From an uncultured Pelagibacteraceae bacterium (GTDB lineage Bacteria; Pseudomonadota; Alphaproteobacteria; Pelagibacterales; Pelagibacteraceae): DNA of 38,011 nucleotides. The notes below the pieces were generated by a model. The model was not told the DNA's origin, did no database searches, and worked only from the letters and a program-made list of their open reading frames with translations. Both the position numbers and the translations under genes were made by a program. Shown here piece after piece: positions 1 through 8,391 of this stretch (its first letter is position 1; each line of letters opens with the position of its first letter). Location: positions 1 through 38,011 of the forward strand of contig CACHHD010000007.1 of the NCBI GenBank assembly GCA_902579605.1, written 5' to 3'.

Positions 1-1043
1 ATTTTTATCCTTATTAAAAAGAAACACATTTTCTTTTGAAAAAGAAACTTTAAGTGAGTTATTATTAATACTTTTTGATGATTTAATTATAATTTGATTA
101 TTTAAAACTTTAGAATAAATGATTTTTTCAAACCCTAAATTTTCTACAAGATCAATTTTTAATTCTAACTGGATCTCACGATTGCTTTCTAAACTTATAT
201 CCTCAGGTCTAATACCCATATAAATCTCATCTTCCAATTTTAAATTATTAAAAGTTATTTTATTATTGAATAAGCGGAAAGTGTTTGAATTAGCAATGTG
301 CTTTTTATCAATTTTAATTATATTCATTTTTGGCGATCCAATAAATTCTGCAACAAAAATATTATCTGGATCTGAATAAATTTCATCAGGTGTTCCATAT
401 TGTTCAATATTTCCTTTGTTTAGAACTACAATTCTATCAGCCAATGTCATCGCTTCAACTTGATCATGCGTTACATAGATTATATTTGAATTCATTTTTT
501 TATGTAGCTTAGATATTTCAACTCTCATTTCAGATCTTAAAGCAGCGTCAAGGTTTGACAATGGTTCATCAAATAAGAAAACTTTAGGGCTCCTTGTGAT
601 TGCTCTACCAATTGCAACTCTTTGTCTTTGCCCACCAGAAAGCTGCTTAGGTTTTCTTTCAAGCAAATCCTCAATTTGAAGTATTGCTGCAGCATTATTA
701 ACTTTTTGATTAATTTCACTTTTTGAAATTTTTTCCATTTTTAAGCCAAAGGACATATTTTCATAAACATTCATGTGTGGGTACAAAGCATAAGACTGAA
801 AAACCATTGCTATTTCACGTTTAGAGGGTAGTAGATTATTTATTAATTTTTGATCTAAAAAAATTTCTCCTTGATCAATATTTTCTAGTCCTGATATCAT
901 TCTTAATAAAGTAGATTTTCCACAACCTGAGGGACCTACTAAAACAATAAATTCTCCGTCATTTATACTAATATTAAAGTTACTTATAACCTTATTATCA
1001 CCGTATGATTTTTGGAGATTTTTAATAATAATTTTTGACATTT
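1..1043 (-). CDS. Sugar/polyol-type ABC importer ATPase (MalK/UgpC family), partial
   Basis: This is the ATP-hydrolysing subunit of a carbohydrate-type importer, acting on the inner face of the cytoplasmic membrane. About 347 residues are visible, and the gene runs off the left edge, so its C-terminus is missing. Reading from the ATG at 1043, it has Walker A (GPSGCGKST), a Q-loop, the signature LSGGQRQR, Walker B ending in DEP, and a normal switch histidine (YVTHDQ). A MalK-like C-terminal region follows, with the usual 'GIRPED' stretch. It is divergent from the binding-protein gene at 1153 across a 109-base gap, and it is the obvious partner of the two permeases at 2531 and 3780, which have no other ATPase nearby. 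The family is certain, the substrate is not. Confidence 0.93.
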
Positions 1044-1142
1044 ATAAAAATTCTAAGGATTTCAACCAATCCTTGTGTAACAGTATAACATTAATTGTTG
1101 TTAAAAATTTATTACACTGCTAGATTTAAGGCAATAAAAAAA

Positions 1143-1148
1143 GGGGGG
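1143..1148 (+). promoter_or_regulatory. Strong G-run ribosome binding site of the binding-protein gene
   Basis: A run of six G residues lies four bases upstream of the ATG at 1153. Such G-rich sites also precede the other highly expressed binding-protein gene here (GAGGGG at 9959-9964, before glpV). It supports the 1153 start. The rest of the gap (1044-1142) must hold the divergent promoters. I see a short 7-bp stem (1055-1061 with 1068-1074), but no operator I can name. Confidence 0.6.
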
Positions 1149-1152
1149 TTAT

Positions 1153-2481
1153 ATGATTAAAAAAATCTTAATAAATATATTTGTATCAGTATTTTTAATT
1201 TCTAATACTAGTTTTGCAGATATTAAATTTTGGACAACGGAAGTCCAACCAGAAAGAATGGCAAAACAAGGGGAAATGGCCAAAGCCTTTGAAGCAAAAA
1301 CAGGCATCAAAGTTGAAGTCATACCAATTGAAGAAAAAGACCTTGGAACAAGAGCTACTGCAGCCGCTGCAGCTGGAGATCTGCCAGATGTTATTTATCA
1401 CACCTTACAATATGTTTTGCCATGGGCTGAAGCTGGCATATTAGATGTAGATGCAAATAACGATGTTGTTAAATCTTTAGGAAAAAAAACATTTGCACCA
1501 GGCGCATTAAATATGGCTAAGAAAGGTGGGAAAATTGCAGCTGTTCCAGTTGATGGCTGGACACAAATGGTTGTTTATAGAAAAGATCTATTTGCAAAAG
1601 CTGGATTAGAACCACCAACATCATATGCAAATATAGTCAAAGCTGTAAATACATTATCAAGCAATGATATGTTTGGATTTGTTGCAGCTACCAAAACAGA
1701 TGAAAACTTTATGAGTCAAGTACTTGAGCATGTACTTTTAGCAAATGGAGTTAATTTTGTTAAAAAAGGTGGAACTAAAAAGCAAGGTAAAGCTTTAAAG
1801 AATTCTTTAGAATTTTACAAAGTAATTGCTAAAGCTAGTCCTCCAGGAGAATTGTTTTGGAAACAATCTAGAGCTTTATATTTTGCTGGAAAAACACCAA
1901 TGGTTATTTGGTCTCCATTTATAATGGATGAGTTAGCAGGATTAAGAGATTCTGCTCCTCCAACAATAAATAATGATCCTACATCACCAGAACTAGCATC
2001 TAAAACTGGTTTTATTACTAATTTTAGTGGACCAAATAATAAAAAAGGAGCTGCTTGGGCGGATGTAAGATACTTTGGAATAACAGCAGATGCAGATACT
2101 GATGAAGCTAAAAAATTCATAGAATACTCAATGAGCGAGGGGTATACAGCAACATTAGGAATTGCTCCTGAGGGAAAATTTCCTGTAAGAAGAGGAAATA
2201 AGAGTGATCCAAGTGCTTACACGAAAGCATGGAGCAAATTACCTGTAGGTGTTGATAGAAAGGCACCATTAACTGATCTTTATTCTTCAGATGTTATTGA
2301 TAACATTGTTGCCGGTTTAGATACCGCAAACAGATGGGGAGTTAAAGAGGGCGAGCTTTCTCGAGCATCGAAAATCATTAATTCTCAGTTCTTAAATAGA
2401 ATCACTAGAGAATATATTGATGATCAAATCTCGGTTGATGAAGCGGTTAATAAAATAAACGCTGAATTAGCTAAGTTTTAA
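1153..2481 (+). CDS. Carbohydrate-type ABC transporter periplasmic binding protein
   Basis: A periplasmic solute-binding protein of family 1 (MalE/UgpB-like), 442 residues, the usual size. Residues 1-22 form a signal peptide ending in SFADIK. The mature start 'IKFWTTEVQPE' and the stretch 'AFEAKTGIKVEVIPI' are typical of the family's first lobe. The gene heads the set 1153-4973 with two permeases, and the ATPase is divergent at 1043. A hairpin between it and the first permease (2499-2527) suggests it is made in excess over the membrane parts. The ligand could be a sugar, polyol or glycosylated osmolyte. Nothing in the sequence decides this, and the neighbourhood has no catabolic enzyme that would. 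Confidence 0.93.
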   Translation: MIKKILINIFVSVFLISNTSFADIKFWTTEVQPERMAKQGEMAKAFEAKTGIKVEVIPIEEKDLGTRATAAAAAGDLPDVIYHTLQYVLPWAEAGILDVDANNDVVKSLGKKTFAPGALNMAKKGGKIAAVPVDGWTQMVVYRKDLFAKAGLEPPTSYANIVKAVNTLSSNDMFGFVAATKTDENFMSQVLEHVLLANGVNFVKKGGTKKQGKALKNSLEFYKVIAKASPPGELFWKQSRALYFAGKTPMVIWSPFIMDELAGLRDSAPPTINNDPTSPELASKTGFITNFSGPNNKKGAAWADVRYFGITADADTDEAKKFIEYSMSEGYTATLGIAPEGKFPVRRGNKSDPSAYTKAWSKLPVGVDRKAPLTDLYSSDVIDNIVAGLDTANRWGVKEGELSRASKIINSQFLNRITREYIDDQISVDEAVNKINAELAKF

Positions 2482-2498
2482 AAAATAAATTTATAAAG

Positions 2499-2527
2499 AG
2501 CGGATAATACTTTATTATCCGCTTTTT
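2499..2527 (+). terminator. Hairpin with T-run between binding protein and permease genes
   Basis: An 11-bp perfect stem (2499-2509 pairing with 2513-2523, core AGCGGATAATA) with a three-base loop is followed by TTTT. The permease ATG at 2531 begins three bases after the T-run. This looks like a partial terminator or mRNA-stabilising hairpin that lowers permease expression relative to the binding protein. Confidence 0.75.
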
Positions 2528-2530
2528 ATT

Positions 2531-3790
2531 ATGAGTAATATATTATCAAAATTAGAAAAAAGAACTGCTTATACTCTAGTCTTACCTGCAGTTTTATTAG
2601 TTTTTGCAATAGTATTATTTCCAGTATTTGCAAATATTTGGATTAGTTTTAAAGATATTGAGTTAAAAGATATAAGAATTCCAGAACCTAGAGCTAAAAA
2701 AATCGTTAAATCTATTTCTGATGATGGGTCAGAATTAAAAATTGTTTATAAATTAAGAAATAGTTCATTAATTCAAGAAATAAGAAATGTTAAATTCCAA
2801 GATAAATTTCCTAAAAATATTTCAATATTAAATTTGGACTCAAGGTGTAATTTTAAATCTAAAAAGATCATTTGTGACTTTGGAAATTGGGATGCGAAAT
2901 ATAAAGAAAATTTTGAAATAATATTAAAAAATATTGATGGTGAAAAAATTAAAAAAGAAATAATAAAATCTCAAAAACCAATTTTAAGTGGAAAATCAGA
3001 TAATCCATTACTAACAGCAAATTTTACTCTAAAAAATTTTAAAAAAGTTTTTTATGAAAATAATTTTATTGATTTACTTTTAACTACATTTTACTTCACT
3101 TTTTTTGGTACAGTGGGTGCAATAATTTTTGGGATTTTAGCAGCGCAATTGGTAAATCAAAACATTCAAGGGCGATCTTATATGCGTGGCATTCTTCTTT
3201 TTCCATATGTAGGACCTGTTGTTGCATTGGCTTACACATGGACATTATTACTAGACCCTAACAGTGGTACTTTAAATGCTGTATTGGTAAATTTTAATAT
3301 TATTGAGTCACCAATTAATTTATTAGGCCAAAAATATATTACAATAAGCGTCTTGGGATTTGATTTCAAATTGAGGCTGGCATTAACGACAGTTATATTT
3401 TTTGAAATTTGGCGTTATTTTCCTCTAGCTTTTCTATTCATCCTAGCCAGATTACAAGCTATTCCAAAAAGTTTGTATGAAGCAGCCGAAGTAGATGGAG
3501 CAAGTCCAGTTCAAAAATTTGTACATATTACACTTCCTCAAATTACAGCGATAATCTCTATTTTGTTTATGATTAGATTTATTTGGAACTTTAATAAATT
3601 TGAAGATATTTTTTTATTAACTGGCGGAGCATCCGGCACAAGAACGTTACCTATAAATGTTTATCAGCAAGGGTTTGCTGTTTCAGATATTGGGATGGGT
3701 TCAGCTGTTTCTATTGTTATAGTTATGCTGCTTTTAGCATTTATGATAATTTATTTTAAATTAATTGGGAAAAAAGCAAATGAAATTTAA
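2531..3790 (+). CDS. MalF-type ABC permease with a large extracytoplasmic insertion
   Basis: An inner-membrane permease subunit of the carbohydrate-type importer, 419 residues against about 290-310 for ordinary family members. TM1 is at about residues 13-38 and the conserved core restarts at 'NFTLKNFKKVF' (164-174). The cytoplasmic EAA loop that docks the ATPase is 'YEAAEVDGASPVQKF' (316-330). Between TM1 and the core lies an extra segment of about 115 residues (about 42-160), hydrophilic, beta-rich in appearance, with two cysteines (C106 and C115). Its spacing 'RCNFKSKKIICDFGNW' followed by 'ENFEIILKN' recalls DUF11-type beta-sandwich repeats of surface proteins. E. coli MalF has its big insert in a later periplasmic loop. 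The function of the insert is unknown; it may contact the binding protein. Confidence 0.9.
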   Translation: MSNILSKLEKRTAYTLVLPAVLLVFAIVLFPVFANIWISFKDIELKDIRIPEPRAKKIVKSISDDGSELKIVYKLRNSSLIQEIRNVKFQDKFPKNISILNLDSRCNFKSKKIICDFGNWDAKYKENFEIILKNIDGEKIKKEIIKSQKPILSGKSDNPLLTANFTLKNFKKVFYENNFIDLLLTTFYFTFFGTVGAIIFGILAAQLVNQNIQGRSYMRGILLFPYVGPVVALAYTWTLLLDPNSGTLNAVLVNFNIIESPINLLGQKYITISVLGFDFKLRLALTTVIFFEIWRYFPLAFLFILARLQAIPKSLYEAAEVDGASPVQKFVHITLPQITAIISILFMIRFIWNFNKFEDIFLLTGGASGTRTLPINVYQQGFAVSDIGMGSAVSIVIVMLLLAFMIIYFKLIGKKANEI

Positions 3791-4973
3791 ATCTATAACA
3801 ATATTTTTGGTCATTTCATCTTTTTTTCTTACATGTATTTTGTCAATTTGGAAAATCATGTCCACGCTTCAAGGTTTAAACTTTACAAATCTTAATATCA
3901 CAGGAGTTTTTTTTAATGGAATTATTTTATCTTTATTATTTGTGTTAATTGGAGACAGAATTAATCACTTAATGAAAATATTTTCATTATCATTTTTATT
4001 TTCATTTTTATATTTTTACTTTAATGAAACATCTCCATATTGGTATATATTTGGAGTTTTCTTGATAATATTATTTTTTACAAACAAATTAAAAAAATAT
4101 AATACAAAATCTTTAACTGAAGATTTCATATCTGAAAAGATTATTTTTGATTTTATCACTTTGTTTGGCATTGTTTTTTTTGCTTTTGTTATTTTATTTC
4201 CATTTTATATCATGCTAGTAACAAGCTTCAAAACTCAAATTGCTTTATTAGTCAATCCACTCGATTTTAGTCTAGACTTTTCTAAGAGTTTGACAGAATT
4301 ATTTAAATCTTATTTTGTAATTTTTGAAACCTATAATTTTAGTAGATATATTTTGATTAGTTCGGCTGTTTCTATTGGAACAGTTATTGTCACATTGTTA
4401 TTTGCAATTCCAGCAGCTTATGCAGTTGCTAGGTTAAATTTTTTCGGTAAAAATTTTTTATCAACTTCAATTTTAATTATCTATATGTTTCCAGCTATAG
4501 TTTTAGTAATCCCATTATATACTGTATTTAGTCAACTAGGGTTAAGAAACTCAATTTTTGGTCTATTGATAGTTTATACCGCTACGACTCTTCCAGTAGC
4601 TATTTATATGTTGCAAAGCTATTTTAAAAGCATTCCCAAAGAAATTGAAGATGCAGGTATTATGGATGGCCAAAATTGGTTTGGTATTATTTTAAAAATT
4701 ATTATTCCATTAAGTTTACCAGCGATTTCATCAGTTGCTTTATATGTTTTTATGATTGCATGGAATGAATTTCTTTTTTCTTTGATGTTTTTAGATAATC
4801 CTAAATCTTTTACTTTATCTAGGGCTATTCAATATTTGAGTGGGGATGCAGAAACTCCTCGCCAATATCTAATGGCTGGATCTGTTATAGTTACTCTACC
4901 AGTACTTTTTATATTTGTATATTTTGAAAAATATTTGGTTAGTGGCCTAACATCTGGTAGTGTCAAAGGATAG
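3780..4973 (+). CDS. MalG-type ABC permease with an extra N-terminal membrane region
   Basis: The second permease of the importer, 397 residues from the ATG at 3780. A GTG-like in-frame start at 3765 would add five residues, but the ATG gives a natural beginning (MKFKSITIFL) with an 11-base overlap of the preceding gene. The MalG core starts at about residue 125 with TM 'FGIVFFAFVILFPFYIMLV' and has the EAA loop 'EIEDAGIMDGQNWFGIILK'. The core alone is the normal size of about 270-280 residues. The first 120 residues are extra and look like about four hydrophobic helices (near 6-25, 43-60, 66-82 and 88-102). Such an extension is unusual, and it is paired here with the insertion in the partner permease. 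Confidence 0.9.
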   Translation: MKFKSITIFLVISSFFLTCILSIWKIMSTLQGLNFTNLNITGVFFNGIILSLLFVLIGDRINHLMKIFSLSFLFSFLYFYFNETSPYWYIFGVFLIILFFTNKLKKYNTKSLTEDFISEKIIFDFITLFGIVFFAFVILFPFYIMLVTSFKTQIALLVNPLDFSLDFSKSLTELFKSYFVIFETYNFSRYILISSAVSIGTVIVTLLFAIPAAYAVARLNFFGKNFLSTSILIIYMFPAIVLVIPLYTVFSQLGLRNSIFGLLIVYTATTLPVAIYMLQSYFKSIPKEIEDAGIMDGQNWFGIILKIIIPLSLPAISSVALYVFMIAWNEFLFSLMFLDNPKSFTLSRAIQYLSGDAETPRQYLMAGSVIVTLPVLFIFVYFEKYLVSGLTSGSVKG

Positions 4974-5051
4974 TGCTTAAATAAATTATTTTTATTTCTT
5001 TAAAACTCTTGAGTATTAATATATTAACAATATCAACAAATTATGACTAAA

Positions 5052-5137
5052 GCCCTCGTGGTGAAATTGGTAGACACAAAGGACTTAAAATCCTTGCCCT
5101 TTTGGGAGTGCCAGTTCGAGTCTGGCCGAGGGCACCA
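5052..5137 (+). tRNA. tRNA-Leu (anticodon UAA)
   Basis: The acceptor stem GCCCTCG (5052-5058) pairs with CGAGGGC (5127-5133), followed by the discriminator A and an encoded CCA (5135-5137). The anticodon stem AAGGA/TCCTT encloses the loop CTTAAAA with anticodon TAA at 5086-5088. A long variable arm and TTCGAGTC in the T loop fit a class II leucine tRNA. The next gene starts five bases later. Confidence 0.97.
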
Positions 5138-5142
5138 CTAAT

Positions 5143-5919
5143 ATGAGTAAGTTTCACTTTATTTACGATAAAAACAAAAAATCACAAAAAATCAAAAAAA
5201 AACTTGCCAAAAAATTTAGAGATTTTTCTCCACAAAAATCCTCAGTCATTATTGTATTTGGCGGAGATGGATTTATGCTTAAGAATATTAAAAAATATTA
5301 TAAATTTAACAAACCTTTTTATGGTGTTAACTGCGGTTCGTATGGATTCTTAATGAATAATTCTAATATAAATTTTTTGGAGCAAAAAATTTTAAAATCT
5401 AAAAAAACTATTATAAACAGTCTATCTGTTAACTGTTCTTATGGTAATGGTTTAAAAAAACATTTAATAGCAATTAATGAAATTTCAATTTTTAGACAAA
5501 GTAAACAAACAGCTTCACTAAATATTTCAGTTGGAAAAAAACAAATTATTAAAAATCTTATAGGAGATGGAGTTCTAGTATCAACACCAGCTGGAAGCAC
5601 TGCCTATAACCTCTCAGTTAATGGACCAATTTTATCTTTAAATTCTGGAAAGTTAGCAATTACTCCTATAAGTCCGTTTAGACCCAGAAGATGGAAGGGA
5701 AAAGTAATTTCAAATAAATCAATAGTAAATATTAAAAATTTAAATTCAAGAAAAAGGCCAATCGCAGCTGTAGCTGACAACATAGAGCTACGAAATGTTA
5801 GAAGCCTCTCAATTAAAAGAGATAGGAAAATTAATATTAAATTATTATTCGATAACAATAGAAGTTTAGTCAAAAGAATTAAGAGTGAAATAAAAAGACA
5901 AAAAAGCTCTAAAAGATAA
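5143..5919 (+). CDS. nadK: NAD kinase
   Basis: Phosphorylates NAD to NADP in the cytoplasm. The protein has 258 residues, slightly shorter than typical bacterial NAD kinases. The GGDG motif of the nucleotide-binding fold is at 40-43. The second signature region, 'GDGVLVSTPAGSTAYNLS' followed by 'NGPI', matches the family's 'GDG.LVSTPTGSTAY' block. The C-terminus is basic and lysine-rich. The ATG at 5143 lies directly after the tRNA-Leu CCA end, so the gene is probably read from the tRNA promoter. The next gene (a potassium transporter) follows ten bases downstream. Confidence 0.93.
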   Translation: MSKFHFIYDKNKKSQKIKKKLAKKFRDFSPQKSSVIIVFGGDGFMLKNIKKYYKFNKPFYGVNCGSYGFLMNNSNINFLEQKILKSKKTIINSLSVNCSYGNGLKKHLIAINEISIFRQSKQTASLNISVGKKQIIKNLIGDGVLVSTPAGSTAYNLSVNGPILSLNSGKLAITPISPFRPRRWKGKVISNKSIVNIKNLNSRKRPIAAVADNIELRNVRSLSIKRDRKINIKLLFDNNRSLVKRIKSEIKRQKSSKR

Positions 5920-5929
5920 TTTTATATCA

Positions 5930-7342
5930 ATGAATTACAAAGCAATTTTATTTTATTTAAGTCTTTTTATTTTTCCTTTATCTGGGTTATCACTTTTAAA
6001 TATTCTTTATTCAACCTATTTTGATTATTTTTTAAGTATAGAATCTTACACCATAACTTTTTTAATTACACTCATAGTAGGATCATTTTTTTATTTTTTT
6101 GGAAGAAGCTCAATAAAAAAAATTAATTTTTACGAGCAATTATTCTTAATTTTTTTGGTTTATATTGTTTCGTCTATTTTTATTTCTTTGCCATATTATT
6201 TAAGCAATTATCAAATTACTTTTGTCGACTCAATTTTTGAGAGTTTTTCAGGTATTACTTCTACCGGTTTCTCAATTTTTAACAATATCAAATATTTAGA
6301 TCCTACATTGATTTTATGGAGATCTTCTTCACAATGGATTGGTGGTTTATATTTTTTAGTCTTTATAATAATTATTTTTTCAAATAATCAGTATAACTAT
6401 AGATTAAACCATTTAGTTCACACAGGAAATATGGGGTCTTTTTCAAAATCTAACACTAAAAATGCTATACTTCAAATATTTTTAGTTTATTCGTTACTAA
6501 CAGTTTTAATTTTTATTTTACTAAATATTGGAAATGCTAGATTATTTAACTCCTTAAATCTATCAATGACTATAATTTCTAACGGTGGGTTTTTGCCTAC
6601 AAATAGTTTGAGTCAAATATTTTTAAAAGATAATCATTATATTCTTGCTATTGCTCTTTTAATACCAACGTTTAATATATTTTTTATATTTAACTTCTAT
6701 AATAAAAAAAAGCTCATTAGTTTTCATCAAGAAGATATATTTTTGATAATCCTAATATCAGTTTTATCACTTACAATGTTTTACTCTTTTAAAAGCGCTA
6801 GTATCAGTGAAATTATAATCAACATTGTCACCAGTATAAGTAATTCGGGAATATCTTTCACTAAATCAGTGGATAACACGATAATTTACATTTTACTTTG
6901 CATTATGGGAGGATCACTGATTTCTAACTCATCAGGTATAAAATTTATAAGAATTTACATATTGGTAAAAACAGCTGCGGCAGAAATTATAAGACTTGTG
7001 AGACCAAATAATATTTTTAATAACACAATTTTTTATTCAGAAAAAAAAATTGATAATCAAACTATTAATTTGTCTTTCTTAATTTTTATATCTTTTTTTA
7101 TCAGTATTTTTATTTTGTCTAGTATTTTAGTCTTAGACAACATAAGTTTTGAAAGTTCCTTTAAATTATCTATTCTCACTCTAACAAATACCACCAATTC
7201 AACGCTATATGGTATAACGGATATAAGATTTGCTGATCTTTTTTATAGCACAAAATTATTCTTAATATTATTTATGATTATTGGAAAAATTGAGTTAATA
7301 TCAATATTAATTTTGCTCAAAAAACTTTTATTTAAAGAATAG
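5930..7342 (+). CDS. trkH: TrkH/KtrB-type potassium transporter subunit
   Basis: An integral membrane K+ uptake protein, 470 residues, with many hydrophobic helices in four pore-loop repeats. The filter regions are visible as 'SGITSTGFSIF' (107-117), 'ISNGGFLP' (216-223) and 'SNSGISF' (304-310). The family motif 'WRSSSQWIGGLYFLV' is at 130-144. The fourth expected filter, near 'LTNTTNSTLYG' (418-428), seems to lack its usual glycine. No TrkA/KtrA regulatory subunit is in the window. The gene fits tightly between nadK and gpsA (ten bases before, two after), so it is probably cotranscribed. Potassium uptake suits the other osmolyte genes nearby. Confidence 0.88.
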   Translation: MNYKAILFYLSLFIFPLSGLSLLNILYSTYFDYFLSIESYTITFLITLIVGSFFYFFGRSSIKKINFYEQLFLIFLVYIVSSIFISLPYYLSNYQITFVDSIFESFSGITSTGFSIFNNIKYLDPTLILWRSSSQWIGGLYFLVFIIIIFSNNQYNYRLNHLVHTGNMGSFSKSNTKNAILQIFLVYSLLTVLIFILLNIGNARLFNSLNLSMTIISNGGFLPTNSLSQIFLKDNHYILAIALLIPTFNIFFIFNFYNKKKLISFHQEDIFLIILISVLSLTMFYSFKSASISEIIINIVTSISNSGISFTKSVDNTIIYILLCIMGGSLISNSSGIKFIRIYILVKTAAAEIIRLVRPNNIFNNTIFYSEKKIDNQTINLSFLIFISFFISIFILSSILVLDNISFESSFKLSILTLTNTTNSTLYGITDIRFADLFYSTKLFLILFMIIGKIELISILILLKKLLFKE

Positions 7343-7344
7343 AT

Positions 7345-8391
7345 ATGTCAAAGATTGTTATAATCGGTGCTGGAGCAATGGGTACAGCTTTTGCTTTACC
7401 TTGTATAGATAATAATCACGAAGTAAGTATCGTAGGAACACATCTAGAAAATAATTTTATCGATAATTTAAATAATCAAGAAAAATTTCATCCGGTATTA
7501 AATGTAAAAATAGATAAGAAAATTAAAATATATAAATTTGAAAAATTTAAGGAAATATTTAATGAAAAAATCGATTTAATCGTTTTAGCAATAAGCTCTA
7601 AGGGGATCGAATGGGTATCAGAACAATTAAGTTCAATTTATGGGGGTGGAAAAATTCCAAAATTACTTATGCTTACCAAAGGACTAAGTATTTATAATAA
7701 TAACTATGAACTATTAGTTGATAAACTTAAAAGATTAATGGCAAATAAAGGAATAAATAAAATCAATATATCTGCAGTTGGTGGCCCTTGTCTTGCAGCT
7801 GGTTTAGCTAATAGAGTTCATAGTAGCGTTGTTATAGCTAACGAAGATCTGCAAACTGCCAAAAAAATAGCAGACATGTTAAACACTGATTATTATCACA
7901 CCTCATTTTCAGATGATTTAAATGGTGTAGAAGTTTCAGCTGCAATAAAAAATATTTTTTCTATGGCAGTTGGCGCTGCTAAAGGTTTATGTGGTAAAGA
8001 TATTTCAAATGATGCAAGAGAAAAAAATTATTTAAATACATCCTCAGCACTAATAAAACAATCTATTTATGAAATGGAAGTATTCGTTGAACACCTAAAA
8101 GGAAAAAAAGAAACAGTAAAAGGTCTAGCTGGGTTAGGTGATTTATATGTTAGTTCTGGTGGTGGAAGAAATGCAAAAATGGGATCTTATATTGGAGAAG
8201 GATTAACTTTTTCTAAAGCTAAAAAAATGAAAATGGAAAAAGTAACGGTTGAGGGAGCTGATTTAGCAAAAGAAATAGCAAAGAAGGTAAATGAAGATTT
8301 TGATAAAAAAAAATTACCATTAATGTTAGCTATGATAAATGCAATAGTAGAAGATAAAAAACTTGAGCTCGATTGGGAAGCTTTTAGATAA
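7345..8391 (+). CDS. gpsA: NAD(P)-dependent glycerol-3-phosphate dehydrogenase, divergent GpsA family
   Basis: Interconverts glycerol 3-phosphate and dihydroxyacetone phosphate in the cytoplasm. The protein has 348 residues, close to the GpsA norm. The N-terminal Rossmann motif is 'GAGAMGTAFA' (8-17). The catalytic-lysine region is visible as 'EVSAAIKNIFSMAVGAAKGL', and 'GLAGLGDLYVSSGG' matches 'G.AGLGDL..T'. The segment usually reading 'SGPSFA.E' is here 'VGGPCLAAGLANR', so this is a divergent branch. Its stop overlaps the glpK start (TAATG at 8389-8393), so translation is probably coupled. With glycerol kinase and a glycerol importer downstream and no FAD-type GlpD in the window, I infer that it works in glycerol breakdown rather than, or as well as, lipid synthesis. 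Confidence 0.88.
   Translation: MSKIVIIGAGAMGTAFALPCIDNNHEVSIVGTHLENNFIDNLNNQEKFHPVLNVKIDKKIKIYKFEKFKEIFNEKIDLIVLAISSKGIEWVSEQLSSIYGGGKIPKLLMLTKGLSIYNNNYELLVDKLKRLMANKGINKINISAVGGPCLAAGLANRVHSSVVIANEDLQTAKKIADMLNTDYYHTSFSDDLNGVEVSAAIKNIFSMAVGAAKGLCGKDISNDAREKNYLNTSSALIKQSIYEMEVFVEHLKGKKETVKGLAGLGDLYVSSGGGRNAKMGSYIGEGLTFSKAKKMKMEKVTVEGADLAKEIAKKVNEDFDKKKLPLMLAMINAIVEDKKLELDWEAFR

Noticed and set aside
1055-1074. Short stem-loop in the divergent gap before the ATPase gene
   Set aside because: Only seven base pairs with no T-run or placement over a start codon; not enough to call a regulatory element.
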